From Bacteroidales bacterium (GTDB lineage: Bacteria > Bacteroidota > Bacteroidia > Bacteroidales > F082), in the NCBI GenBank assembly GCA_028704385.1, contig JAQVLA010000007.1, forward strand, positions 1 through 64,000: a DNA stretch of 64,000 nt, in the 5' to 3' direction. Below are positions 22,953-31,593 of the stretch, in pieces. The stretch's first letter is position 1. Each line of letters begins with the position of its first letter. A program made the translations under genes and the position numbers. The notes under the pieces are model-generated. The model made no database searches. It was not told where the DNA came from and was given only the letters and a program-made list of their open reading frames with translations.

Positions 22953-24500
22953 ATGGGGATTAAACAGAAAACTTCTGAGTTGCAACGCCGTATGCGCGAT
23001 GCCCTTATGGGAGGAGGTGACAAAGCCATTGAAAAGCAAAAAGCTATTGGGAAACTCACCGCCCGTGAGCGAATCATTGCCCTGCTCGACCCAAAATCAT
23101 TTCACGAGTATGACCTGTTTGTAGAACATGCCGCAAAAGATTTCGACATGGACAAAAAATACCTGCCCGGTGATGGGGTAATCACCGGAACGGGTACGCT
23201 TAGTGGGCATCCGGTTTGTATTTACGCCCAGGACTTTACCGTTGCAGGTGGTTCACTTGGGTGGATGCACGCCAAAAAGATCACCAAAATAATGGATCAC
23301 GCCATGAAGTTAAAAGTGCCATTGATTGGAATCAACGATTCAGGTGGTGCGCGTATCCAGGAAGGAGTGAATTCTCTGGCCGGTTATGGTGAGATTTTTT
23401 ATCGTAATACGCAGGCATCAGGCGTAATTCCTCAAATTTCTGTAATTCTGGGGCCATGTGCTGGTGGCGCAGTATATTCGCCGGCACTTACCGATTTTGT
23501 GTTTGTGGTAGAAAGTATCTCTAAAATGTTTATCACAGGCCCTGAAGTTATTAAAACTGTGCTTGGCGAAGAAATCTCGATGGAAGAACTGGGAGGTGCA
23601 CGCGTTCATTCCGAAATTACCGGTAATGCACATTTTTATGCCCGGAGCGAAGAAGAATGTTTTAGCCAGATCAAACAGCTCGTAAGCTTTATTCCATGGA
23701 ATAACATGAAAAAGGCAGAGCGATTCCCCAAAAAAGCACCCAAATCCAGAAATTATAAAATTGATACCATCCTGCCAACAGATCCCCGCTTGCCTTATGA
23801 CGTTCGGGATGTGATAAAATCATTGGCAGATGATTCCGAATTTTTGGAAGTACAGGAGTTGTTTGCTGCAAATATAGTAATTGGATTTGGTCGTGTAAAT
23901 GGCGATACAGTTGGATTTGTGGCCAATCAGCCTAATGTGCTTGCTGGTGTGCTGGATGTGGATTCTTCAGACAAAGCTGCACGGTTTATCCGCTATTGCG
24001 ATTCTTTTAATATTCCGCTTGTAACGCTCGTTGACCTTCCGGGTTATTTGCCCGGTATTGACCAGGAACATGCAGGTGTTATTCGTCATGGAGCCAAAGT
24101 GTTGTATGCCTATTCAGAAGCTACAGTTCCGAAAATTACAGTGATCATGCGAAAAGCCTACGGAGGCGGATACATCGCCATGTGTTCGCATCACCTGCGC
24201 GCTGATTTTGTTTTCGCCTGGCCTACTGCTGAGATTGCCGTTATGGGTCCTGAAGGTGCCGCCAATATCATTTTCAGGAAAGAAATCCAATCAGCAGAAA
24301 ACCCGGATGAAATGCGTAAGATGAAAGTGGAAGAGTATAAGAAGAAATTTGCAAATCCATATGTGGCAGCAGCTTACGGCTATATTGATGCTGTGATTGA
24401 GCCAGCTGAAACACGCAGGATGTTGATTCATTCCCTGGATATTTCAAAGGATAAAATTGTAGAAGTACCTATGAAAAAGCATGGTATTCCACCATTTTAA
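22953..24500 (+). CDS. Biotin-dependent carboxyltransferase (propionyl-/methylmalonyl-CoA type)
   Basis: This 515-residue protein of the acyl-CoA carboxyltransferase family has two crotonase-fold halves. The N-terminal half shows AQDFTVAGGSLGWMHAKKI, GGARIQEGV and LGPCAGGAVYSPALTDF. The C-terminal half shows VTLVDLPGYLPGIDQE and RKAYGGGYIAMCSH. Length and motifs fit the beta subunit of propionyl-CoA carboxylase or the alpha subunit of methylmalonyl-CoA decarboxylase. The two cannot be told apart without the other subunits. A biotin carrier gene follows, but no biotin carboxylase or membrane decarboxylase subunit is present in the window. In Bacteroidota this supports propionate and succinate metabolism. 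Confidence 0.88.
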   Translation: MGIKQKTSELQRRMRDALMGGGDKAIEKQKAIGKLTARERIIALLDPKSFHEYDLFVEHAAKDFDMDKKYLPGDGVITGTGTLSGHPVCIYAQDFTVAGGSLGWMHAKKITKIMDHAMKLKVPLIGINDSGGARIQEGVNSLAGYGEIFYRNTQASGVIPQISVILGPCAGGAVYSPALTDFVFVVESISKMFITGPEVIKTVLGEEISMEELGGARVHSEITGNAHFYARSEEECFSQIKQLVSFIPWNNMKKAERFPKKAPKSRNYKIDTILPTDPRLPYDVRDVIKSLADDSEFLEVQELFAANIVIGFGRVNGDTVGFVANQPNVLAGVLDVDSSDKAARFIRYCDSFNIPLVTLVDLPGYLPGIDQEHAGVIRHGAKVLYAYSEATVPKITVIMRKAYGGGYIAMCSHHLRADFVFAWPTAEIAVMGPEGAANIIFRKEIQSAENPDEMRKMKVEEYKKKFANPYVAAAYGYIDAVIEPAETRRMLIHSLDISKDKIVEVPMKKHGIPPF

Positions 24501-24561
24501 CTGCTTTTTATCGTGTGTTATGGATTATTAATAAATAGCGTTTTCTACAAAATCAAAGCCT

Positions 24562-24900
24562 ATGAAAAAAGGAGAAGTTGTTGCAGACAAAATAAACTAT
24601 CAATCGCTGATTATTGATCATGTTGTTTACCAAACAAACCTTACGAAAAAGTACAGTAGCAGGAAATCCTATACAGAGTTGGTACCAGGAGTAATGACCG
24701 CCTTTATACCCGGAACCATTACCGAAGTTTATGTGAAAGAAGGGCAAAAGGTTGCCGAAGGTGATCCTCTGGTTGTGCTCGAAGCCATGAAAATGCTCAA
24801 CGAAATAAGAGCACCATTCGCTGGCGAAGTGAAATCAGTAAATGTAAAGAAAGGTGAACACGTTGTAAAGAACTATGTGCTGGTGGAGGTGTCAATCTGA
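24562..24900 (+). CDS. Biotin carrier (biotin/lipoyl attachment) protein
   Basis: This 112-residue protein has a C-terminal biotinyl domain (about residues 38-112). The attachment motif is EAMKM, whose Lys would carry biotin, with glycine-rich strands around it (VKEGQKVAEGDPLVVL and VKKGEHVVKNY). It carries the carboxyl group between the carboxylase and carboxyltransferase active sites. It lies 61 bases after the carboxyltransferase gene, so the two probably form one operon. The 3' end overlaps the converging engB gene by 28 bases. Confidence 0.9.
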   Translation: MKKGEVVADKINYQSLIIDHVVYQTNLTKKYSSRKSYTELVPGVMTAFIPGTITEVYVKEGQKVAEGDPLVVLEAMKMLNEIRAPFAGEVKSVNVKKGEHVVKNYVLVEVSI

Positions 24901-25496
24901 TTAAAAATTGTATTTCCCGCAGCTATAACTGTTAATATTTCTTCTTTCCCGTTTCCATTAAGCGAAGAGCTAAGTATGTTTTTTGGCAATTCTTCCCAGG
25001 ATTCAGATAAGGCTTTTTCAAATGCTGTTACGTTTTGAATTGTCTTTCGATTACTTTGTTTGTCGGTCTTTGTGAAAACAATGACAAATGGAATAGCTGC
25101 CTCACCCAATTCGTTAATAAATTCGAGGTCTATTGCCTGAGGTTCCAGACGGCTGTCAACGAGCAAAAACAAGCAAACCAGATTGGTGCGCTGCCTAAGA
25201 TATTGTCTTAACATTACTGCCCATTTTTCTCTGGCTTCTTTTGATCTTTTCGCAAAACCATAGCCTGGCAGATCTACCAGATACCAGCTTTCGTCAATTA
25301 AAAAATGATTGATGGTGATGGTTTTACCTGGTTTTGAAGAAATTTTAGCCAATTGTTTTTTCCCGGTCAGCATATTAATCAGCGACGACTTACCCACATT
25401 CGAACGGCCAATAAAGGCATATTCTGGATAAACAGCATCGGGTAGCTTGTTAATTTTTGTGTTGCTTTGAAGAAAACGGGCTTGTTGAATTATCAT
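24873..25496 (-). CDS. engB: Ribosome biogenesis GTP-binding protein EngB/YsxC
   Basis: This 207-residue TRAFAC GTPase is needed for large ribosomal subunit assembly. G1 is GRSNVGKSSLINML (near residue 30), G2 is the PGKTITINHFL switch region, G3 is DLPGYGFA, G4 is TKTDK and G5 is the SSLNG segment. The length is normal. It converges on the biotin carrier gene with overlapping 3' ends and follows the glsB-like gene closely (4-base overlap with its 3' end). Confidence 0.93.
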   Translation of the reverse strand: MIIQQARFLQSNTKINKLPDAVYPEYAFIGRSNVGKSSLINMLTGKKQLAKISSKPGKTITINHFLIDESWYLVDLPGYGFAKRSKEAREKWAVMLRQYLRQRTNLVCLFLLVDSRLEPQAIDLEFINELGEAAIPFVIVFTKTDKQSNRKTIQNVTAFEKALSESWEELPKNILSSSLNGNGKEEILTVIAAGNTIFNQIDTSTST

Positions 25497-26440
25497 TTCA
25501 GGTGCCTGGGTTTTTCATGGCGATCGTAGTGTAAATGGCGATCTTTTTTTATATCAAAAATGTCGCCAATCGTAACGATAATACCAGTTTCTTCCACAGC
25601 TCCGAAGGAGTCGTTAAGGGCTGTACCAAAGCATTTCATGGTAGAAGAGAGATTCATGTAGGCGTTTACGAGCGGAGGGATATTTTCTTTTCGTTCGCGA
25701 ACGATTTTCATTAGTTTTTTGTAGTCTTCCTGATATGATTTGCCTGTAAAATAAGCTTTTAACTTATCCACTGGATTATGAAAGCCCAATGGAATCCTTG
25801 GATAAACAAGTTGATCATCATCCGGAAAATAGTGATTCAGGAAATATAAAATCAGGTCTCTGGCCATTTTATCGTAATGCGGATACATGGTAACTTTCCC
25901 AAAAAAGTAGCGCGTTTCGGGAAAGAGATGAATCAACGAACCGAGGCCATCCCAAAGGTTATCAAGCGCATACATTCCTTTGCGCATATTTTTGGTGGGC
26001 TGATATTCGGGCTGAACAAACGAACGCCCCAACTCGATGGTGTAGGGCAGATAGTCGTTGATGAATTTTTTTGAATAACCAAAAAGCTTTGCGGTGGGGG
26101 TTTGCACATTACCCTCACTATCCATCTCCAGGTATTTGCATTCAATAAACCGATAGCCTCCAACAATATCCTGATTATCAGGGTTCCATACGATCAACTG
26201 TTTAAATCCATTTTCACCCAGATCATACGCATCAATATCTACTTCTTCTCCGGTTCCGCCTCCCGAAGCTCTGAAAGTAAGTTCTCTTAGGCGTCCGATT
26301 TCCTGCATTAAATGTGGTGAATCGTGATCAGAAACAATATATATTTCATTGTTTCCATTGTTAGTCTTTCGAAAAAAACGCTCGGAAGTGAGCTCTGACA
26401 GAATTAAATCTATATTTACCGGATTTATTAACGGTTTCAT
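25493..26440 (-). CDS. glsB: OlsB/GlsB-type N-acyltransferase (glycine-lipid synthesis)
   Basis: This 315-residue protein of the GNAT-like hemolysin/OlsB group transfers an acyl chain to an amino acid amine. Visible segments are GRLRELTFRASGGGTG, NQDIVGGYRFIECKYL and ELGRSFVQPEY, typical of this group. In Bacteroides thetaiotaomicron an adjacent pair, glsB (N-acylation of glycine) and glsA (O-acylation), makes glycine lipids. The same arrangement here, with an acyltransferase gene 16 bases upstream, supports the name. The start ATG is at 26440, and the amino acid substrate is inferred from the pair. Confidence 0.7.
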   Translation of the reverse strand: MKPLINPVNIDLILSELTSERFFRKTNNGNNEIYIVSDHDSPHLMQEIGRLRELTFRASGGGTGEEVDIDAYDLGENGFKQLIVWNPDNQDIVGGYRFIECKYLEMDSEGNVQTPTAKLFGYSKKFINDYLPYTIELGRSFVQPEYQPTKNMRKGMYALDNLWDGLGSLIHLFPETRYFFGKVTMYPHYDKMARDLILYFLNHYFPDDDQLVYPRIPLGFHNPVDKLKAYFTGKSYQEDYKKLMKIVRERKENIPPLVNAYMNLSSTMKCFGTALNDSFGAVEETGIIVTIGDIFDIKKDRHLHYDRHEKPRHLK

Positions 26441-26456
26441 GACTTTGAATTTCAAA

Positions 26457-27341
26457 TTAATAGAGCGTATATGAGGTTTCAGGATTAAAGATTTCGTTTG
26501 GGTTTGTACTTAAACGATAACTATAATTACGCAATTGTGTTGCCCATTCCTGATCGGTGTTTCGTTTGTCAAAAACTTTATAATCAATAGGTTTACCGAA
26601 TGTAATAATGATTTTTTTGTTGTATTGCTTAAAAAATTCATCCGCAAGATACAACATTTCAATGTTTGCTTTTATTCCAAGGAATTTGCGAAAATTAGAC
26701 AAGTTGTAAAAAAAGCCGGAATTTCTCCCAACGATATGCACGGGAACTATATTACGTTTGTATTTTTTTGCCTTGCTCAGGAAGGTCTTTTTCCATTCCA
26801 GGTCATAAATTCTACCGCCTTTTTTTCTGGAAACCAGCCCAAAAGGAAAGTAACATATCACCTTATCGCCAGCAAAAGTATCATTCAGTATGCGAATATT
26901 TTCAGCATTGCTCCCATGTTTATTAATCGGAATAAACAAGGGCTTCAGATTGTCCACATAGAGCAGTATATCATTCACCGGAAACTGAATATCGGGCCTC
27001 ACCCGGCCAACAGCCTGCATCAAAGCAATACCATCTAATCCACCCAACGGGTGATTGGAAGCTACGATGATTCGATCGCTAACAGGAATGTTTTCATGTC
27101 CGTGGATAATAACGGTTGGGTTAAACTCTGTAATGGCAGCGTCCACAAAATCAAGGCCATACAGATGTTTTGAACGCTGAATAAAGTCGTTGATCTGATC
27201 CTGATGGATAACCCTCTTCAGATACTGAAACACAAAACCCGGAATAGCTTTAAAAAGCTTAGGGTTCTTTTGCCTGAATACAGCTTCTATATCAATCAGC
27301 CGGTCAGTCTGTGCTTGAGTAGTTTGCGGGTGCTCTTTCAT
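26457..27341 (-). CDS. glsA: PlsC-type acyltransferase (GlsA-like)
   Basis: This is a 294-residue lysophospholipid-acyltransferase-like protein. The catalytic NHPLGGLDG motif (NHxxxxD, near residue 94), the FIPINKHGSN segment and YFPFGLVSRKKGG belong to the PlsC/OlsA superfamily, in which the His and Asp activate a hydroxyl acceptor. Next to the N-acyltransferase it would add the second fatty acyl chain to a glycine lipid. I chose ATG 27341 (start MKEHPQTTQ); the longer frame adds 62 residues with no family similarity. An alternative is acylation of a different lipid. Confidence 0.65.
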   Translation of the reverse strand: MKEHPQTTQAQTDRLIDIEAVFRQKNPKLFKAIPGFVFQYLKRVIHQDQINDFIQRSKHLYGLDFVDAAITEFNPTVIIHGHENIPVSDRIIVASNHPLGGLDGIALMQAVGRVRPDIQFPVNDILLYVDNLKPLFIPINKHGSNAENIRILNDTFAGDKVICYFPFGLVSRKKGGRIYDLEWKKTFLSKAKKYKRNIVPVHIVGRNSGFFYNLSNFRKFLGIKANIEMLYLADEFFKQYNKKIIITFGKPIDYKVFDKRNTDQEWATQLRNYSYRLSTNPNEIFNPETSYTLY

Positions 27342-27637
27342 CCGGAATGTTAATTGAACAAGCAAAAATACTGAAAATGTATCGTTAATCATCAATTTAA
27401 AACTACTTTGAAAAATCGGAAATTCAATATTCATTGAATAAATAAGTCGTATAAAGAATTGTTCACTGAGATTACTGGTTTTCAGTAGATTTAGTTTTAG
27501 CTGTTCATAAATCTGCTTCATTATCAAAGATTAAACCTTTTTGCGAATGTTCACAAATTTTAAGTTACACATTATCAGAGACTAAGGTATGTACTGATAA
27601 TTTTTTTTCACTTTTTTGAAACATTTGATAACTTTTG

Positions 27638-27672
27638 TGGTATAAAATGGGAGTTAGTGGGAAAAAATGCAC
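27638..27672 (+). promoter_or_regulatory. MraZ-type operator (TGGGA boxes at 10-bp spacing)
   Basis: TGGTA (27638), TGGGA (27648), TGGGA (27658) and TGCAC (27668) start exactly 10 bases apart. MraZ in other bacteria binds TGGGN pentamers separated by 5 bases upstream of its own operon. Position directly before mraZ and near the likely transcription start (weak TAACTTTTG at 27629-27637) makes autoregulation of the dcw cluster likely. It also argues that translation begins downstream of these boxes. Confidence 0.75.
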
Positions 27673-27700
27673 TAATTTTATCGCACAAAATGTCAATTTT

Positions 27701-28168
27701 TTGAATTATCCGATCGGACAATATCATTGTAAGCTGGATGCAAAAGGCAGACTGATGCTTCCGGCAGATTGCAAGTTACAGTTGGGCGGGCTTGCGGAGG
27801 AAGGCTTTGTGCTTCGTCCGGGTCTGTTTGACCAGTGCCTTGAGCTTTATACGATGACCGATTGGATGAAGACACAGGAGAAGCTTCGGACTTTGAATCA
27901 GTTTGTGCGGTCAAATGTTGAATTGGTACGAAAGTACAATGCCGGTGCCAAGATGGTGAAACTGGACGGAACCGGTCGTTTACAGATCCCAAAAAATCTG
28001 ATTGAAGCAGGAAGGCTGCAAAAGGAAGTGATTTTGACTTCCCTGACCAGTAACATGGAGCTTTGGGACAAGGCTGCTTACGAAACACAAATCAACAGCC
28101 TTGATCAGGACGCATTCGAAAAGTTGGCAACAGAAAAACTAGGAAGCGTCGACCAAACGAGTTTGTAA
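27701..28168 (+). CDS. mraZ: Transcriptional regulator MraZ
   Basis: This 155-residue protein carries two tandem SpoVT/AbrB-like domains. The first has LDAKGRLMLPADCKLQL near residue 12 and the second LDGTGRLQIPKNLIE near residue 90, each with the DxxGR signature. MraZ binds TGGGA repeats and controls the dcw operon, which it opens here. I chose the TTG at 27701, which puts the first LDxKGR at the usual distance from the start and leaves the operator boxes outside the gene. No ATG lies in frame between the boxes and the first domain. rsmH starts 2 bases after its stop. Confidence 0.85.
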   Translation: MNYPIGQYHCKLDAKGRLMLPADCKLQLGGLAEEGFVLRPGLFDQCLELYTMTDWMKTQEKLRTLNQFVRSNVELVRKYNAGAKMVKLDGTGRLQIPKNLIEAGRLQKEVILTSLTSNMELWDKAAYETQINSLDQDAFEKLATEKLGSVDQTSL

Positions 28169-28170
28169 AC

Positions 28171-29076
28171 ATGTATCACAAACCAGTATTACTTCACGAG
28201 TCCGTTGAAGGTTTACAGGTGCAGGCTGATGGCTTGTACGCAGATGTTACCTTTGGTGGTGGAGGTCATTCACGTGCCATTCTGGAGCTGTTGGGTGCTG
28301 GTGGCAGGCTGTTTGGTTTTGATCAGGATGTGGATGCCAAAGCAAATATAATTGATGATCCACGTTTTGTTTTTATACCTCAGAATTTTCAGTTCCTCAA
28401 GAACTTTGTTCGCCTGCATGGTGCCAAACAGCTTGATGGGGTGCTGGCCGATCTGGGTGTTTCGTCTCATCAGTTCGATGTAGCAGCCAAAGGGTTTTCA
28501 ACTCGTTTTGATGGTCGGCTGGATATGCGTATGGATCAACAACAGGAAATCACAGCCGAAACAATAGTGAATACGTTTGATCAGCAGGAACTTACTGATG
28601 TTTTCAGAAAATACGGCGAGATGCAACAGGCCTGGCAAATGGCAGGGGCCATTGTTACTGCCAGGCAAAGTGCTGTTATCCAAACAACTCAGGACCTGAA
28701 GCAGATTGTTGAACCGTTTTTGCCCCGTAATCGCGAGAATAAAGTTTTGGCGCAACTTTTTCAAGCCATTCGAATAGAGGTGAATCAGGAATTACAGGTA
28801 CTGGAAAAATTTCTCGAACAATGTGCTGATGTTATCAAACCTGGTGGCCGCCTGGTAGTGATCAGTTATCATTCGCTGGAGGACAGGCTGGTGAAAAATT
28901 TCATGCGTGCCGGAAATGCGAATGGAATTATTGAGAAGGATTTCTACGGAAAGAAGCTTTCTCCCTGGGAGGTGATAAGTCGAAAACCCATTGTACCAAA
29001 CACGGAGGAGATAAAGGAAAACAATCGCGCCAGAAGTGCAAAACTCAGAATAGCCCAACGCAATGCAGATGACTAA
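28171..29076 (+). CDS. rsmH: 16S rRNA (cytosine-1402-N4)-methyltransferase
   Basis: RsmH (MraW) methylates N4 of C1402 in 16S rRNA. The 301-residue protein starts MYHKPVLLHESVEGL and has the AdoMet motif DVTFGGGGHSRAIL. The LADLGVSSHQFD segment, GRLDMRMDQ, and SYHSLEDRLVKNF with the family's conserved Ser-Leu-Glu-Asp are all typical. Length is normal. It overlaps the next gene by 14 bases and is a constant member of the dcw cluster. Confidence 0.95.
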   Translation: MYHKPVLLHESVEGLQVQADGLYADVTFGGGGHSRAILELLGAGGRLFGFDQDVDAKANIIDDPRFVFIPQNFQFLKNFVRLHGAKQLDGVLADLGVSSHQFDVAAKGFSTRFDGRLDMRMDQQQEITAETIVNTFDQQELTDVFRKYGEMQQAWQMAGAIVTARQSAVIQTTQDLKQIVEPFLPRNRENKVLAQLFQAIRIEVNQELQVLEKFLEQCADVIKPGGRLVVISYHSLEDRLVKNFMRAGNANGIIEKDFYGKKLSPWEVISRKPIVPNTEEIKENNRARSAKLRIAQRNADD

Positions 29077-29473
29077 GAAAGTAAACACATTGGTTGAAAA
29101 GCAGGAAATTACAAAAGAAAAACCTGTTGCTGCAAAGAAGAAAAACTTTTCGGGCAGGTTTTTTATGGATGTTTTGGGGGGTGATTTTCTGGCTTACAAT
29201 TGGGTACGCAGGCAGATAAACTATGTTTTCTTTTTGGCAGCAGTAGCTCTGATTTACATTGGTAACAGCTATTATGCCGAGGACATGAGCCGAAAGATTG
29301 ACGACCTGAATCGCGAATTGAAAGAACTTTATTACGAATACATCTTTGCTAAATCGGAACTGATGCAGCGAACCAAACAATCTACTATCGCCTCCAAACT
29401 GAGTAAAAGTGGCCTGAAAGAATCCGTCGAACCCGTTCGCAAAATCATCATCAGAGAGGAGGATCGCAAATGA
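29063..29473 (+). CDS. ftsL: FtsL-like division protein
   Basis: This 136-residue membrane protein sits between rsmH and ftsI, the usual ftsL position. It has a Lys-rich cytoplasmic region (about residues 1-40), one membrane segment (about residues 53-70, VFFLAAVALIYIGNSYY) and a heptad-like periplasmic part (IDDLNRELKELYYEYIFAKSEL) fitting a short coiled coil. Sequence identity of FtsL is always low, so position and topology carry the call. A second ATG two codons downstream is an equally possible start. It overlaps ftsI by 4 bases. Confidence 0.8.
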   Translation: MQMTKKVNTLVEKQEITKEKPVAAKKKNFSGRFFMDVLGGDFLAYNWVRRQINYVFFLAAVALIYIGNSYYAEDMSRKIDDLNRELKELYYEYIFAKSELMQRTKQSTIASKLSKSGLKESVEPVRKIIIREEDRK

Positions 29474-31593
29474 TGGATGAGAAGAAAGATATATTGTGGC
29501 GGGTTTATCTGATGTATGCATTTATGCTGATTTTCGGTATTGCCATCGTAGTTCGTATTGCCTGGTTACAGATAAAATTTGGTGATGAATTACGTGAAAA
29601 AGCTCAACAACAAGAGATTAAAGTGTTTGATGTGGAGGCCTTACGTGGCAATGTACTGGCGGATGACGGTTCCCTTTTAGCGACTTCGGTGCCTGTTTTT
29701 GAAGTACGAATGGATGTAGCTTCTCCACTGATTGATCAGCCACTTTTTGATTCCAAGGTGGATTCACTGGCACTTATGTTATCAAATCTGTTTCAGGATA
29801 AATCAAGGCAAAGTTATCTCAATCAATTGGTTAGAGCACGCAAGCAGGGTAATCGTTATCTACAGCTTAAAAATCGGGCGACTTATTCACAGGTGAAGCA
29901 GCTGCGTACCTTCCCGATTTTGAGAAAGGGAAAGTACAAAGGGGGATTAATATTGGTTCCGCACGACAAACGCGAAAAGCCATTTCGGGAGCTGGCCAGC
30001 AGGACTATTGGCTATCAAAACGAGGAGGAAGAATTATTTGTTGGCATCGAAGGGGCTTATCATAACGTACTTAAAGGAATTGACGGTAAACAGGTAAAGC
30101 GTAGAATAAATAATGGCGACTGGAAACCACTTTTTGATGGCAACGAAGTGGAACCTCAGAATGGGAAAGATATCGTTACAACAATCGACATCAACATACA
30201 GGATGTGGCCGAAGATGCGCTACGCCGGAATCTGCTGGAGAACAATGCCGAAGAAGGTTGTGCTATTTTAATGGAGGTGTCAACCGGAAAAATCAAAGCC
30301 ATTGCAAACCTGAGTATCAATCCTAAAACAGGCCGTTATGAGGAAACATACAACTATGCACTGGCTGAAAGTGTAGAGCCAGGTTCCACCTTTAAGCTGG
30401 CCTCAATGATAGCACTTCTTGAAGACAAAAAGGTGCGTTTGTCAGATACAATGGATGTGGGCAGGTCGGGTTATATGGTTTATTACAGCCGGACCATGCG
30501 CGATGTTTATCCAATTCGCAACGGCAGGTTTACGGTTCGTGAGGCCTTCGAAAAATCATCCAATGTGGCCATCAGCAAACTGGTTTGGGATGCCTACAAA
30601 GACAAGCCGGAAAAATTTGTAGAACGTTTGTACGAGATGTCGCTCAACCAGCCGCTTGGCCTTGAAATTCCGGGTGAGGGCAAGCCCTACATCAAACATC
30701 CAAGAGATAAGAAATACTGGTACGGAACTACTTTGCCTTGGATGTCAATTGGTTATGAATTAAGTCTTACACCTATTCAGATTCTTACTTTTTACAATGC
30801 CGTGGCCAATAACGGCAAAATGGTCAAGCCCATGTTTGTTGAGGAAATACGGCAGGGCGGACGAGCCATTGAGCAGTTTGAACCACAAATAATTAACAAA
30901 TCTATCGCATCGCAGGCTACTATTGATTCGGCGAAAAGCCTGATGGAAGGAGTGGTTAAAAGAGGAACAGCAAGATATTTAAATAAAAGTCCTTTTCAGA
31001 TTGCCGGAAAAACCGGTACCGCTCAAATTGCCAGCGGAAGCCAGGGATATAACAAAACCAATTATACAGCATCGTTTGTTGGATATTTTCCTGCCTCAAA
31101 ACCACGCTATAGTTGCATTGTAGTTGTAAGCAATCCTTCATCGGGAAAGATCTATGGTGGTGCGGTTGCTGCTCCTGTATTCAAGGAAATCGCAGATAAG
31201 GTTTATGCCACTCGCCTGGACATACATGAAGAGACCGAACAGATAGATAAGTCGAATGCTGTGTTTGCCTTTCATGAAAAGCTTATTAATAAGGCTGATG
31301 CAACCCATTTGTCGGACAAACTTGGACTGAGTGTTTCTGATCAGGCTGCCATGCATGATTGGGTGAGTGCCAGGGCTGATACGGCTTTGCTGAGGCTGGA
31401 GCCTGCTGAAATAAGTCCGGATGCCATTCCTGATGTACGTGGAATGAATGTGCGTGACGCTGTTTTTATGCTGGAAAATATGGGTTTGAAAGTGTTGGTG
31501 AATGGAAGGGGACAGGTTGCCTGGCAATCGGTAAAAGCGGGAACACCAACAACAAAGAATAGGGAAGTTGAACTTAAACTGGTGAATTTGTAA
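29470..31593 (+). CDS. ftsI: Class B penicillin-binding protein (FtsI/PBP3) with PASTA domain
   Basis: This 707-residue septal transpeptidase crosslinks peptidoglycan at division. It has one N-terminal membrane segment (about residues 10-32), a dimerisation domain, and a transpeptidase domain with the three active-site motifs. These are SxxK in VEPGSTFKLAS (near residue 305), SxN in EKSSNVAISK and KTG in AGKTGTAQIA. A C-terminal PASTA domain (about residues 650-707, starting IPDVRGMNVRDAVFML) follows, a muropeptide-binding module. It overlaps ftsL by 4 bases and murE by 1. Confidence 0.94.
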   Translation: MMDEKKDILWRVYLMYAFMLIFGIAIVVRIAWLQIKFGDELREKAQQQEIKVFDVEALRGNVLADDGSLLATSVPVFEVRMDVASPLIDQPLFDSKVDSLALMLSNLFQDKSRQSYLNQLVRARKQGNRYLQLKNRATYSQVKQLRTFPILRKGKYKGGLILVPHDKREKPFRELASRTIGYQNEEEELFVGIEGAYHNVLKGIDGKQVKRRINNGDWKPLFDGNEVEPQNGKDIVTTIDINIQDVAEDALRRNLLENNAEEGCAILMEVSTGKIKAIANLSINPKTGRYEETYNYALAESVEPGSTFKLASMIALLEDKKVRLSDTMDVGRSGYMVYYSRTMRDVYPIRNGRFTVREAFEKSSNVAISKLVWDAYKDKPEKFVERLYEMSLNQPLGLEIPGEGKPYIKHPRDKKYWYGTTLPWMSIGYELSLTPIQILTFYNAVANNGKMVKPMFVEEIRQGGRAIEQFEPQIINKSIASQATIDSAKSLMEGVVKRGTARYLNKSPFQIAGKTGTAQIASGSQGYNKTNYTASFVGYFPASKPRYSCIVVVSNPSSGKIYGGAVAAPVFKEIADKVYATRLDIHEETEQIDKSNAVFAFHEKLINKADATHLSDKLGLSVSDQAAMHDWVSARADTALLRLEPAEISPDAIPDVRGMNVRDAVFMLENMGLKVLVNGRGQVAWQSVKAGTPTTKNREVELKLVNL

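Noticed and set aside
22953-24900. Complete decarboxylase sodium pump operon
   Set aside because: Only the carboxyltransferase and biotin carrier are present; no membrane beta subunit or biotin carboxylase lies beside them.
30956-31141. Antisense genes within the dcw cluster
   Set aside because: Frames opposite the dcw genes have no motifs, start context or promoter boxes and follow the codon structure of the genes on the other strand.
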